A DNA stretch of 64,000 bases from Caulobacter sp. X (GTDB lineage: Bacteria > Pseudomonadota > Alphaproteobacteria > Caulobacterales > Caulobacteraceae), in contig NZ_PEGF01000001.1 in NCBI RefSeq assembly GCF_002742635.1, positions 682,001 through 746,000 on the forward strand. Direction: 5' to 3'. Positions 7,380-15,958 of the stretch are shown here, piece after piece (the first letter of the stretch is position 1; the number at the start of each line of letters is the position of its first letter). A model generated the notes under the pieces. That model saw only the letters and a list, made by a program, of their open reading frames with translations. It did not search any database and was not told the origin of the DNA. A program made the translations under genes and the position numbers.

Positions 7380-9271
7380 TGACCTGGCCTTCGCGCGTTC
7401 ACAACGACAAGGGCCGCGCGGCGCCGGCCCGGCCGCGAGGCGCCGCGCCGATCTCGACCCTGATCGATCGGCGCGGCCTGCTGGCGGCCGGCCTCGCCGC
7501 CAGCCTTGCGCCGCCAGCCGCGCGCGCCGCCGCGCCGCCGATCGGCTTCAAGCCCTTGTCGCCGCTCATCGGACCTGTCGAGGCCCTACCGGAGGGGTTC
7601 AAGCGGACGATCGTCTTGCGCTGGGGCGATCCGTTGTGGTCGGACGCCCCGGCCTTCGCCCCCGGCGCCCTGACCGCGGCGGCGCAGGCGCGCCAGTTCG
7701 GCTACAACAACGACTTCACCGCCATCCTGCCCCTGCCCTCGGGCGATCCCAGCGGCGGACTGCTGGTGGTCAATCACGAATATCCCACCCCCTACCTGAT
7801 GTTCCCTGGCGTCTCCGCGACGGACGGGACCACGACGCTGGACGACGAGCAGCTGCGAGTCTGCATGGCCGCATGCGGCATGAGCGTCGCCGAGGTGCGC
7901 CGCACGAACGGGACCTGGGGCGTGGTCGTCGACAGTCCCTACAACCGGCGGATCACCGCCACGACCCCGATCCGGATCTCCGGCCCCGCCGCCGGTCACC
8001 CGAAACTGCGCACGGGCGCGGACCCCACCGGCCGGTGGGTGCTGGGCACGCATGACAACTGCAACGGCGGCGTCACGCCCTGGGGCACGGTGCTGTCGGG
8101 CGAGGAGGGCTCGGCCGAGTTCTTCGGCGGCGACTGGCGCGATGCGCCTGATCTCGAGCGCCTCAAGCGCGGCTATTTCACCAACCTTGGTCCGCACGGG
8201 CGCTACGGCTGGAATCGCGTCGACAAGCGTTTCGACGTCGGTCACGAACCGCACGAGTCCAATCGCTTCGAGTGGGTCGTCGAGATCGACCCGCTGGACC
8301 CGACGGCGCCGCCAGTCAAGCGCACGGCCCTGGGGCGTTTTGCTCATGAAGGCGCGCACAGCGTCGTGGCGCCGGACGGGAGGGTGGTCGTCTATCTCGG
8401 CGACGACTGGGAATACGAGTATTGCTACCGCTTCGTCAGCCGCGATGTCTTCAATCCGCATGACCGGGCCGCCAATCGCGACCTGCTCGACCACGGGACT
8501 CTGAGCGTCGCCCGCTTCGCCGAGGACGGGACGCTAGACTGGGCGCCGCTGGTGTTCGGCATCGGCCCGCTGACGCCGGCGAACGGCTTCGCCGGCCAGG
8601 GCGACGTGCTCTTGGAGACCCGCCGCGCCGCCGATCTCCTGGGCGCCACGCCGATGGACTCGCCCGAGGGTTACGAGCCAAATCCGATGACCGGCAGGGT
8701 CTATATCGCCCTGACCGGCGTCGACGCGCGCACCCGGGCTCCGAACCCGGCCAACCCGCGTCGGGCCAACCCCGGTGGCCACATCCTGGAGCTGGTCCCG
8801 CCCGATCGCGGCCAGGGCCCCGACCATGCCGCGGATCGCTTCGCCTGGAACGTCTTCGCGCTGTGCGGCGATCCGGCCGCGCCCGGATCCAGGGCGCGTT
8901 TCCATCCCGACGCCGGGCCCGAGGACTGGTTCGAGGCGCCCGACAATCTGAGTTTCGACGCCGCCGGCCGAATGTGGATCTGCACCGACGGTCCCGGCGT
9001 CCGGCAGCATGACGGCGTCTGGATGATGCACACTTCCGGACCCGAGCGGGCCTGGCCGCGGCTATTCTACTCGCCCCCGCCAGGCTCGGAATGCTGCAGC
9101 CCCGCCTTCACGCGGGACGGCAAGGCGATGTTCCTGTCGGTGCAGCACCCTGCCGAGCGCTCACCGTCCCTGGATCAAGCCGCGACCCGCTGGCCTGACT
9201 TCACCGCCGGCCATCCTCCCCGTCCGTCGGTGATCGTGATCGAACGCGAGAATGGAGGCGGTCTAGCCTAG
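7379..9271 (+). CDS. PhoX-like (DUF839) exported protein, probable phosphatase
   Basis: A 630-residue member of the PhoX/DUF839 family, whose characterised members are calcium/iron-dependent alkaline phosphatases. A twin-arginine-type signal is visible near residues 30-55 (DRRGLLAAGLAASLAPPAA ending ARAAAP), so export by Tat is likely. Family blocks include VVNHEYPTPYLMFPG, GTHDNCNGGVTPWGTVLSGE, FEWVVEIDPLDP, GRFAHEGAHSVV, VVYLGDDWEYEYCYRF and PDNLSFDAAGRMWICTDG. Its ATG overlaps the receptor stop by one base (TGATG), strong evidence of co-translation. The extended n-region before the Arg pair could mean the real start is internal. Phosphatase activity is inferred from the family; not all DUF839 members are proven phosphatases. 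Confidence 0.88.
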   Translation: MTWPSRVHNDKGRAAPARPRGAAPISTLIDRRGLLAAGLAASLAPPAARAAAPPIGFKPLSPLIGPVEALPEGFKRTIVLRWGDPLWSDAPAFAPGALTAAAQARQFGYNNDFTAILPLPSGDPSGGLLVVNHEYPTPYLMFPGVSATDGTTTLDDEQLRVCMAACGMSVAEVRRTNGTWGVVVDSPYNRRITATTPIRISGPAAGHPKLRTGADPTGRWVLGTHDNCNGGVTPWGTVLSGEEGSAEFFGGDWRDAPDLERLKRGYFTNLGPHGRYGWNRVDKRFDVGHEPHESNRFEWVVEIDPLDPTAPPVKRTALGRFAHEGAHSVVAPDGRVVVYLGDDWEYEYCYRFVSRDVFNPHDRAANRDLLDHGTLSVARFAEDGTLDWAPLVFGIGPLTPANGFAGQGDVLLETRRAADLLGATPMDSPEGYEPNPMTGRVYIALTGVDARTRAPNPANPRRANPGGHILELVPPDRGQGPDHAADRFAWNVFALCGDPAAPGSRARFHPDAGPEDWFEAPDNLSFDAAGRMWICTDGPGVRQHDGVWMMHTSGPERAWPRLFYSPPPGSECCSPAFTRDGKAMFLSVQHPAERSPSLDQAATRWPDFTAGHPPRPSVIVIERENGGGLA

Positions 9272-9644
9272 CCGAGGGCTCGCGGCCTAGACGCCGGCGA
9301 GCTGACCTGCCACGAACGCTTTAATAAGGTAGCCTCAAAAAAGACGCCTGAATCGAGCCCATTTCCACGAGAGGCCAATGACCGAGGCCCAAGCATTCCC
9401 AGCTGTGAGACATTACTTAGCGCCGGAAGCGGAAGTTGGCGCAGCGCCAGGAACCAGACGCTCGCTCACCCAGGGCTTGAGTCGGCTGGCAAACTTGCGC
9501 CAATTGCCGCCATTGGCGCGGCTCCAGGAACGCGACGTTCAAGCTAGGCGCTTGGCGCCTTTCACCCGCCTTGTATCGCAAGGCAATCCCCACGGAACAA
9601 TCTGCGCGCCCTCCCAAGCCTAGAGACGGCCCCCAACTACTGGC
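9272..9644. other. 373-bp intergenic region rich in small palindromes
   Basis: Between the PhoX-like gene and the convergent DUF4387 gene. An 81-codon frame at 9378-9623 exists, but its translation (proline/leucine/arginine-rich, no domain) runs through three hairpins and looks non-coding. The notable content is the repeat cluster listed next. No promoter or terminator with a T-tract was seen. Confidence 0.55.
9429..9560. repeat. Cluster of small palindromes and degenerate direct repeats
   Basis: Three inverted repeats lie within 132 bp: TGGCGC-A-GCGCCA (9437-9449), GCGCCAAT-7-ATTGGCGC (9497-9519) and AGGCGC-TTG-GCGCCT (9546-9560). Two of them sit in a degenerate direct repeat of the form TTGGCG..G..CCAGGAAC..GACG (from 9436 and from 9513). 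A third, more diverged copy is at 10352-10390. The arrangement looks like a small non-coding repeat family rather than a single terminator. Confidence 0.5.
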
Positions 9645-9953
9645 TTAGCTCAGCTCAGTGTCCAGGAGCCTGACGTACTGCTGACCGCTGTGCATGTCGC
9701 GCTCCACGGCTCCGCCCTGCGGGGCCTTGCGAGGATAGGAGATCTTCACGACGCTCAGGTAGTCGACCGCGAACCGCTTCACGAGCGCGGGATCGGCGCC
9801 GAAGGCCTTCGCCACGACGTCAGCCGAAAGGCCGAAGGCGTCCCTGTAGCGCGCGTAGTTCTCCGGGCCGTCAAAGAACAGATCCACCGTCACCCAGAAC
9901 GGGCCGGCGTTCTTCGAACGCACCTGGCGGCACACCTCATGCAGCTTGACCAT
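9645..9953 (-). CDS. DUF4387 family protein
   Basis: Small protein (102 residues) with the hallmark opening of DUF4387, KLHEVCRQVRSKNAGPFW, followed by VTVDLFFDGPENYARYRD and a C-terminal FAVDYLSVVKISYPRKAPQG. The length is normal for the family. DUF4387 proteins are usually encoded directly after an AtuA/DUF1446-type protein, as in acyclic-terpene and related acyl-CoA catabolic loci, and may act as its small partner. Here the upstream AtuA-like frame is truncated and overlaps this start by 17 bases. The gene is intact but its usual partner is broken, so it may be a relic. Confidence 0.8.
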   Translation of the reverse strand: MVKLHEVCRQVRSKNAGPFWVTVDLFFDGPENYARYRDAFGLSADVVAKAFGADPALVKRFAVDYLSVVKISYPRKAPQGGAVERDMHSGQQYVRLLDTELS

Positions 9954-10278
9954 CGCGGACCTCCTTGTCCTGGACGCCGGCGCCGACCCAGCGGATGCGC
10001 ACCAGCTCGAAGGGATCAGCCGTATCGACGACGTGATTGAGCTTGAACTCGAACACCTGGCCGCGCTCGATCTCGGCCGGCGAGAACGGGAAGGCGTAGC
10101 TTGGCAGCTCGATGTCCCGGCGCACCGGGAAGTGAAAAAAGTAGGGGTTGCAGACTTTGGCGATCTGGGTCGCCAGAGCTTGGGTCTCGGCGGTGGCCAC
10201 GAACATCAGCCCCACCTCCAGCGGCGCCGGCGTCCCTGGTGGCCGCGTCTGGCCAGAGACGGCCTTCCCACGCGCGAG
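9937..10278 (-). pseudogene. Truncated AtuA/DUF1446-type protein, C-terminal remnant
   Basis: The reverse frame encodes the end of an AtuA-like (acyclic terpene utilisation, DUF1446) protein: VGLMFVATAETQALATQIAK, CNPYFFHFPVRRDIELPS, YAFPFSPAEIERGQVFEF and KLNHVVDTADPFELVRIRW. Full family members are several hundred residues longer at the N-terminus. Here an in-frame TAG at 10279-10281 closes the frame about 22 codons before the recognisable block, and no N-terminal half is found upstream. A GTG at 10215 could start a 92-residue product, but it would lack most of the fold. It overlaps the DUF4387 start by 17 bases, the normal arrangement for the pair. Confidence 0.72.
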
Positions 10279-10351
10279 CTACTGTGGACCGCTGCCGGCG
10301 CGTTCCGAACCGGCATGACCTAAGGGATCGGATTGACGCTCAGCGCCAAGA

Positions 10352-10390
10352 GCGGAACTTGGCCTAGTTCCAAGAACTAGACGCTACCGA
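10352..10390 (+). repeat. Diverged copy of the 9429-9467 repeat
   Basis: By hand alignment 28 of 39 positions match 9429-9467, without gaps. Shared pieces are GCGGAA.TTGGC, CCA.GAAC and AGACGCT. This copy contains the perfect palindrome AGTTC-CAA-GAACT. With the two copies near 9436-9540 it brackets the DUF4387/AtuA-remnant block. Confidence 0.45.
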
Positions 10391-10531
10391 GCAAAAGACG
10401 CCGCTGAACCGAGGCGTCAACGCGCCGTCGCGAACGACGGCCACGCGCCTGGGCCATTAACGTCATGGCGCGGTTGTGATCAAATCGAAGGGTGTCCGGG
10501 CAGCGTACTGGGGGTCGTATCCAGGTTCGCC

Positions 10532-11434
10532 ATGACGCATCGGATTCTTCCGGAGCCGGCCGCCATGGAACTGTTGAAACAGATTAGTCCATTCGTGCTG
10601 ACGCTCAGCCTCGCGGGCGTGGTTGTCAGCGTCGGGCTCAGCTCCACGCGCGGTGACTTTCTCTATGCCGTTCGTAGGCCAGGACTGCTGTTGAGAGCCG
10701 TCGTGGCGGTGGACGTCATCCCGCCGCTCGCGGCGGTGCTTCTGATGCGCCTTTTGCCGCTGGACTCCGCCGTTAAGGCGGGCGTCGTCCTGATGGCCAT
10801 CTCTCCCGTCCCGCCGCTATCGCCTGGCCAGGAACTCAAGGTGGGCGCCCGCCGAGAATATGCCTATGGCCTCTACGTCGCCCTCGCTCTTCTGACCATC
10901 GTCACGGTCCCGATGGTCCTGGCGATCGCCACTCGTGCGTTCGGTCGACAGGACACGGTCTCCGTCGCGACCCTGGCCAAGTCCCTGCTGGTGGGCGTGT
11001 TCATTCCGCTCGCCACCGGCGTGGCGGTTCGCGCGGTCGCGCCGGGGATCGCCGCGCGGATCGCGCCTTGGCTCTACCGCCTCAGCACGCCTCTGGTCTC
11101 CCTGGCGTTCTTGCCGATGATCGTGTCCTTGTGGCCGACGATCATAAGCCTGGTGGGCGACGGCGCTCTGCTGGCGATGGCTCTTGTCGTGCTCATCGCG
11201 CTGGTTGGAGGCCATTTTCTAGGTGGGCCGGATCGCGTCGACCGCGGCACGCTCGCTATCGCCAGCGCGGTCCGTCACCCGGGGATAGCCATGATGCTGG
11301 CGGGCGCGAACTTCACCGATGCGCGGGTCAGAGCCGCCGTGCTTCTCTTCATGCTGGTCGGATTGGTCGTCGGTCTTCCCTACAAGCAGTGGCTCAAGCG
11401 AACGGGCGCTACCTCCGTGGCAAACCATCTGTAA
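10532..11434 (+). CDS. Bile acid:sodium symporter (BASS)-type membrane transporter
   Basis: Integral membrane protein of about 300 residues with roughly nine or ten hydrophobic segments, spread from about residue 15 (ISPFVLTLSLAGVVVSVGL) to residue 290. The length, the SLAGVVVSVGLS opening helix and SAVRHPGIAMMLAGANF are typical of the BASS/Na+-dependent symporter superfamily. In this family a discontinuous helix region forms the sodium and substrate sites. ATG at 10565 (MELLKQISPF) is an equally likely start, since the first ten residues look extraneous. It stands alone, convergent with the amidohydrolase at 11486. The substrate is unknown; organic anions or small acids are typical. Confidence 0.8.
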   Translation: MTHRILPEPAAMELLKQISPFVLTLSLAGVVVSVGLSSTRGDFLYAVRRPGLLLRAVVAVDVIPPLAAVLLMRLLPLDSAVKAGVVLMAISPVPPLSPGQELKVGARREYAYGLYVALALLTIVTVPMVLAIATRAFGRQDTVSVATLAKSLLVGVFIPLATGVAVRAVAPGIAARIAPWLYRLSTPLVSLAFLPMIVSLWPTIISLVGDGALLAMALVVLIALVGGHFLGGPDRVDRGTLAIASAVRHPGIAMMLAGANFTDARVRAAVLLFMLVGLVVGLPYKQWLKRTGATSVANHL

Positions 11435-11453
11435 GGCGCCGCGATGACCAAGA

Positions 11454-11480
11454 GGCGCGCGGACGTCCACGTCCGGCGCC
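11454..11480. terminator. Strong hairpin between convergent genes
   Basis: GGCGC and CGGACGT pair with ACGTCCG and GCGCC, giving a 12-bp stem with one bulged base and a 2-base turn. It lies between the stops of the BASS-type transporter and the amidohydrolase. The following tracts are only weakly T-rich, so it may be a bidirectional structural terminator rather than a classical one. Confidence 0.5.
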
Positions 11481-11485
11481 CAAAC

Positions 11486-13222
11486 TCATGGCGCGGAAGC
11501 TTCCCGGCGGTAGATCGACGCGCCATCCTTGATCGTCTCGTCAACCTTGATCTGGTTCAAGGAGGCCGCGGGGACGGTCAGGGGGTTGGCCGAAAGGATC
11601 ACCAGGTCCGCGCGCTTGCCGACCTCGATCGAGCCTTTGGAGGCCTCCTCGAAGTGCTGGTAGGCGGGCCAGAGCGTCATCGCGTGCAGGGCCTGCAACG
11701 GGGTCAGACGCTGTTCGGGGCCAAGGACATAGCCGCTGCGCGTCGTGCGATTCACCGCCGTGCTGATCAGGGTCATCGAATTGGGAAAGACCACGGGCGC
11801 ATCGGAGTGGATCGATGGTGTCAGCCCCGCCTTGAGCACCCATGCCGTCGGAGAGATGTTCTCGGCGCGCTCGGGCCCGGCCACCGATTGGCGATGCCAA
11901 TCGCCCCAATAGAACGTGTGCATTGGAAACAGCGCCGGAAATATGCCTTCCGCCTTCAAGGCGGGGATCTGGTCCGCGCGCAGGAACTGGCCATGGATCA
12001 TCACCGTGCGGCTGTCGGGATAGCCGTAGCGTGACTGGGCCTGGCCAACCACGCGGATCAACTGGTCGATGGCCGCATCGCCGTTGGTGTGGGCCAGAAG
12101 CTGCCAGTGGTTCTTATAGGCCAGGTCCGCCAAGGGCTGCAGCTTGTCATCGGCGAAGGCGGGCAAGCCGGCATAGTCGGCCTTCTCCCCTTCCGGGGGC
12201 TGGAAATAGGGCTTGGTGAACCAAGCCGTCTTGCCCTGGGGCGAGCCATCCAGCGTCAGCTTCACCCCGCCGATGCGGAGATGTCCCGTATAGTTGCGCG
12301 ACATCAGGGGACCATGCAGCACAGGGGCGTCGCCCATGGCGACGAGATCGGGATAGGCGACAATGTCGACCTTAAACGCGCCGGCGGCGTTGAGCGCCGG
12401 CAGGGCCGCCATGTCGGCCACCGAGGTCTTGCCGTCCTGGACGGTGGTGAAGCCGTTCTCGATGTAGATCTTCTGCGACGCCTCCAGATTCTGGCGGTAT
12501 TCGGCGGGCGTGAAGGCCGGCATCATTTTCGGCATGATGGAAAAGAAGGCGGTTTCCTTGAGCACCCCATTGGGGGTTTTGCCGTCGGCTTCTCGCTCGA
12601 TCGCTCCGCCCGCGGGGGACGGGCTGTCGGGGGTTATGCCCACCAGGGCCAGGGCCCGGCTATTGAGCATCGCCAGATGGCCCGACTGATGGATGACAAA
12701 GATCGGCAGCTCGGCGGAGACCGCGTCGAGGTCTTGCCGGGTCGGGAACCGACGTTCCCGCAGCTGGGAGTCGTCAAGGTTCATCCCGATCACGACGCCA
12801 TGGGCCTTGACCACCGGAGACGTGGCGATGAAACCGCGCAGCGCCTCCTGCATGTCGGGTATGGTTTTCACGGGACCATCGGGCGGCGCCAGCAGATTGG
12901 CGGAGACGGCCAGAAGCGACACCTGGGTGAAATGGCTGTGGGCGTCCACGAAGCCGGGGATCAGCGTCCGGCCCTTCAGGTCGTAGAGCTTGGTGGCTGC
13001 GCCCTTCTCGGCCGCGAGCACCGCGGCCCGCGCGCCGACCGCCACGATCTTCCCGTCCTTGATCGCGACGGCCTCGGCCATGGGCGCGGCGTCGTTGATG
13101 GTGATGATCGGGCCGCCAAAATAGATCGCATCAGCGTTGCTGGCCCAGGCTGCCGAGGCCAGTGAGAATGAGGCGACCGCGAGAACGGTCGCGGCGCGGC
13201 TGACTGTTGTGAAAGAGTTCAA
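11486..13222 (-). CDS. Exported amidohydrolase family 3 (YtcJ-like) protein
   Basis: Metal-dependent amidohydrolase, about 578 residues. I place the start at a TTG at 13222 because AGGAGG lies seven bases upstream and the first residues then form a clean signal peptide (NSFTTVSRAATVLAVASFSL, cleavage near ASAAWAS). Family blocks: GRTLIPGFVDAHSHFTQ (HxH metal motif), GVKLTLDGSPQGKTAWF, LLAHTNGDAAIDQLI, MIHGQFLRADQIPALK and SIHSDAPVVFPNSM, then GSIEVGKRADLVIL near the end. This is the amidohydro_3 pattern of periplasmic enzymes of unknown substrate. It lies downstream of, and on the same strand as, an outer-membrane barrel gene and a second amidohydrolase. Confidence 0.87.
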   Translation of the reverse strand: MNSFTTVSRAATVLAVASFSLASAAWASNADAIYFGGPIITINDAAPMAEAVAIKDGKIVAVGARAAVLAAEKGAATKLYDLKGRTLIPGFVDAHSHFTQVSLLAVSANLLAPPDGPVKTIPDMQEALRGFIATSPVVKAHGVVIGMNLDDSQLRERRFPTRQDLDAVSAELPIFVIHQSGHLAMLNSRALALVGITPDSPSPAGGAIEREADGKTPNGVLKETAFFSIMPKMMPAFTPAEYRQNLEASQKIYIENGFTTVQDGKTSVADMAALPALNAAGAFKVDIVAYPDLVAMGDAPVLHGPLMSRNYTGHLRIGGVKLTLDGSPQGKTAWFTKPYFQPPEGEKADYAGLPAFADDKLQPLADLAYKNHWQLLAHTNGDAAIDQLIRVVGQAQSRYGYPDSRTVMIHGQFLRADQIPALKAEGIFPALFPMHTFYWGDWHRQSVAGPERAENISPTAWVLKAGLTPSIHSDAPVVFPNSMTLISTAVNRTTRSGYVLGPEQRLTPLQALHAMTLWPAYQHFEEASKGSIEVGKRADLVILSANPLTVPAASLNQIKVDETIKDGASIYRREASAP

Positions 13223-13403
13223 GACGACGCCTCCTATCAAACCTTCGCCAGCGATAACCCTGGCTGGTGACTCGGCGCCGACATGGGACGCCGCAAGCAG
13301 GATCGGGCCGCCTCCCCCCTCCCCCCGAAAGAGCCGGTGAGGCCGCGCCCCTGACATCTCATGACAGACTGTGCTCGCGCCCCAGGCGCGCGCTCCGACG
13401 AGA

Positions 13404-14186
13404 CTAGAAATTCAGGAGCTGAAACCCAGCCTTTATGCCCCAATCGACCGGACGCTGATCGCCGAAGGTCGTGCTCGGTCGAATGAAGACCTGGCCGCTT
13501 CCTCCCAATACCGGACCCAGCTTCAAGCCCAGCGTCACGGCCAGGGCGGCATAGAACTGATCTTGTTCCCAATCGTAATTCACGGCGGGATCATAGGTCA
13601 TGTAAAGTCGTGGATTGGACAGCTTGGGCACATAGTAGAAATCAATTGTGGTGGTGTTGACATCGGCCCTGCTAGAACGACCCGCGACACTGACGCTTTG
13701 GACCAGCGCCGGCGCGAAAATGGCGCCGTCCTTTAGGAACCTTGCGTAGATGAGCGTTGGCTTGACGACGTATTTGCCACTTCCGAGTTCAGGACGTCCG
13801 GCCGTGTCGAAGAAGACTTCCGTCGTGAAGACGTAGCCCTCTCGAGGGGTGACCCCGAAGACCCTGGTGTACTTCACCGAGACGTCGCCCAGCGCGTAGC
13901 CATGGTCGCCGTTCACATCCAAGGACGCCAGTGGCGCCTTGACCTGGATGGACGTGTGCCCGAACGGCTGGGCGAAACTGGCGGTGAACACCTTGGACTT
14001 GGCGCGGCTGTGCGCCAGGTCGAGGTACTCGAAATCCCCCTGCAGCGTCCGGACCGGACGCGTGGGGTCGGTGCCGTCGTTGGGCTTGTCCTCTGTTTGG
14101 GCCGCGCTCGGCGAACATAGGCCGATCGCGACCAGCGCGGATGTCGCCAAGGCAGCGAGCAGGCGGCGGAAAGCCTTGAGCGTCAT
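13404..14186 (-). CDS. Outer-membrane beta-barrel protein of unknown substrate
   Basis: Protein of 260 residues with a signal peptide (MTLKAFRRLLAALATSALVA, cleavage near SPSAAQT). It has alternating amphipathic strands with aromatic girdles and a C-terminal Phe (WGIKAGFQLLNF), the usual beta-barrel assembly signal. Segments such as FTASFAQPFGHTSIQVKAP, YALGDVSVKYTRVFG and YVVKPTLIYARFLKDG recall the 'MetA-pathway of phenol degradation/transporter' type of barrels, though I cannot assign a subfamily firmly. Its ATG overlaps the stop of the upstream amidohydrolase (ATGA). It may form the entry pore for the substrate of the two exported amidohydrolases; this is inference from context. Confidence 0.72.
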   Translation of the reverse strand: MTLKAFRRLLAALATSALVAIGLCSPSAAQTEDKPNDGTDPTRPVRTLQGDFEYLDLAHSRAKSKVFTASFAQPFGHTSIQVKAPLASLDVNGDHGYALGDVSVKYTRVFGVTPREGYVFTTEVFFDTAGRPELGSGKYVVKPTLIYARFLKDGAIFAPALVQSVSVAGRSSRADVNTTTIDFYYVPKLSNPRLYMTYDPAVNYDWEQDQFYAALAVTLGLKLGPVLGGSGQVFIRPSTTFGDQRPVDWGIKAGFQLLNF

Positions 14187-15958
14187 GGTTTCGCCGACGC
14201 TCCCGCGCCCATCGCGGGTTTGGCCTGGAAAGGCCTGCCTTCGAAGACCGTGCCCCAGACCTTGATGTCGCGCAGACCGCCCACGCCGGCTTCATAGGGG
14301 TCCTTGTCGAGCACGGCGAAGTCGGCCAGCTTGCCGGCCTCGATGCTGCCCAGCTCGGTTTCCATGCCGATCATGTAGGCGGCGTCGATCGTGACGGCGC
14401 GTATGGCTTGGTCCAGCGTCAGTCGCTCGGCCGGCGCGAACACCTTGCCGGACATGGTCTGCCGCGAGGCGGCGGTCCAGGCCAGGAAAAAGGGCTCGGC
14501 CGGCGCCATCGGGAAGTCCGAGTGCAACGCCACCGGGACACCGCGGTTGGCGAGCCCGCCCAGCGGCGCTATGCGCGCGGCGCGATCAGAGCCAAGGCCT
14601 TTTTCCGCGTACCGGTCGCCGAGGTCATAGAGGTAGAAGGGATTGGCCGACACCTGCGCGCCCAGCCTGGCGATGCGGCGCGACGTGCCGTCATCGGCAT
14701 AGCCATAGTGCTCGATGGTGAAGCGCGCGTCGGCGCGCGGCTTCTCGTCCTGCAGCTTCTGCAGAGTGTCCAGCACAAGCCGGGCGCCGCCGTCGCCGTT
14801 GGTGTGGACATGGATCTGGTAACCGGCGTTCCAGTATCGGCGGGCGAAGTCCTCGAAGGGGCCAGGCTGTGTGATCCATTCGCCCTTGTGGCCGTCGATA
14901 TAGCCCGGCGCGTTGAGCTGCATGGCCTGTGAGAACATGGCCCCGTCGGCGAACAGCTTGACGCCATTGTTGAAGATCAAATGGCGGGTGTTCTGCGCCT
15001 TCAGGCCTTCGACCAGCCGCATCGCCGCATCGGGACTCTTCAGGGTCAGGCTGAGCTTGTAGACGTCTGGCGTGAGGCGCACCCGCACCGGCGAGTCCGG
15101 CGTGTCGAAGTTGCGCTTCAGCGACGCCATCTCGAGCTCGTAGTTCGTCCCCCCGGTGTTCATGTCCGCCACGGTGGTGACGCCATTATAGTTCAGATAA
15201 TCGCGCGTCTTGAGGTAGCCGGGATCGGCGGACGCTGGGTCTAGCAAGGTGCTGGCGAGGTAAGGCAAGACGACCGCGAACAGGCCGTCTTCCCAGAAGT
15301 GGCTCGTCTTCCAGTCGACCTGAGGATGTTCCTTGCTGTCGTCCAGGCCTCTAGACTTCAACAGGGTCATCATCGCCGTGTTGACGTAGGCCTCATGCAA
15401 CGAGCGCTGCAGCACGAGGATAGGCACATCCTTCGAGACACTATCCAGCACGTCGCGCGACAGCTCTCCGTGGGTGTCGGCGCTGAAACCCCAGGTCATG
15501 AACACCGGCGATGAGGTGTCCCGAGCGGCGAACGCGGCCTTGAGCGCGGCCCGATAGGCCGCCTGACCATTCGTGGCCAGCGTCTTGCGGCCCATGATGT
15601 TCCAGGGCTCCGGGGTGATCCAGGTCGTCTGGAAGGCGATGGCTCCAAGCATCGGGTGCATGTGCGGGTCTATCAGTCCCGGCATCAGCACCTTGTCCTT
15701 GAATGTCGCGTCGATCCGATGCGGGTAAAGGGCCAGCCACGGTTTCAGGTCTTCCAGCGAGCCGACGCTTACGATCTCGCGCCCCCGGATCGCCACGGCG
15801 GTCGCCGTCGGCTGGCTGGGGTTCATTGTCACGATCTTCTTAGCGACAAACACCGTGATCGCGTCGGGCTGCTGTCGCGCGGCGGCCGGAGCTGCCAGAG
15901 CCATGGCCAGCAGAGCGACGAGAGCCGCGCTCTTCATCGGCTTCACGGACAACCTCAT
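14183..15958 (-). CDS. Exported amidohydrolase family 3 protein
   Basis: Second amidohydro_3 enzyme in the cluster, about 591 residues. Start at ATG 15958 is supported by AGGGAG six bases upstream and by the signal peptide MRLSVKPMKSAALVALLAMA ending APAAARQQ. A longer frame upstream to 16027 lacks these. Blocks seen: VLMPGLIDPHMHPMLGA (HxH), GVKLFADGAMFSQ, IHVHTNGDGGARLVLDTLQ, FTIEHYGYADD and VALHSDFPMAPAEP, with GSIEAGKLADFAVLDKDPY at the end. It is clearly diverged from the neighbour at 11486, so the two may act on different steps or substrates. It is divergent from an AraC-type regulator 296 bp away. Confidence 0.87.
   Translation of the reverse strand: MRLSVKPMKSAALVALLAMALAAPAAARQQPDAITVFVAKKIVTMNPSQPTATAVAIRGREIVSVGSLEDLKPWLALYPHRIDATFKDKVLMPGLIDPHMHPMLGAIAFQTTWITPEPWNIMGRKTLATNGQAAYRAALKAAFAARDTSSPVFMTWGFSADTHGELSRDVLDSVSKDVPILVLQRSLHEAYVNTAMMTLLKSRGLDDSKEHPQVDWKTSHFWEDGLFAVVLPYLASTLLDPASADPGYLKTRDYLNYNGVTTVADMNTGGTNYELEMASLKRNFDTPDSPVRVRLTPDVYKLSLTLKSPDAAMRLVEGLKAQNTRHLIFNNGVKLFADGAMFSQAMQLNAPGYIDGHKGEWITQPGPFEDFARRYWNAGYQIHVHTNGDGGARLVLDTLQKLQDEKPRADARFTIEHYGYADDGTSRRIARLGAQVSANPFYLYDLGDRYAEKGLGSDRAARIAPLGGLANRGVPVALHSDFPMAPAEPFFLAWTAASRQTMSGKVFAPAERLTLDQAIRAVTIDAAYMIGMETELGSIEAGKLADFAVLDKDPYEAGVGGLRDIKVWGTVFEGRPFQAKPAMGAGASAKP

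Noticed and set aside
9378..9623. 81-codon frame considered as a small gene
   Set aside because: It crosses three perfect palindromes and a degenerate repeat, has no ribosome site and no protein-like pattern.
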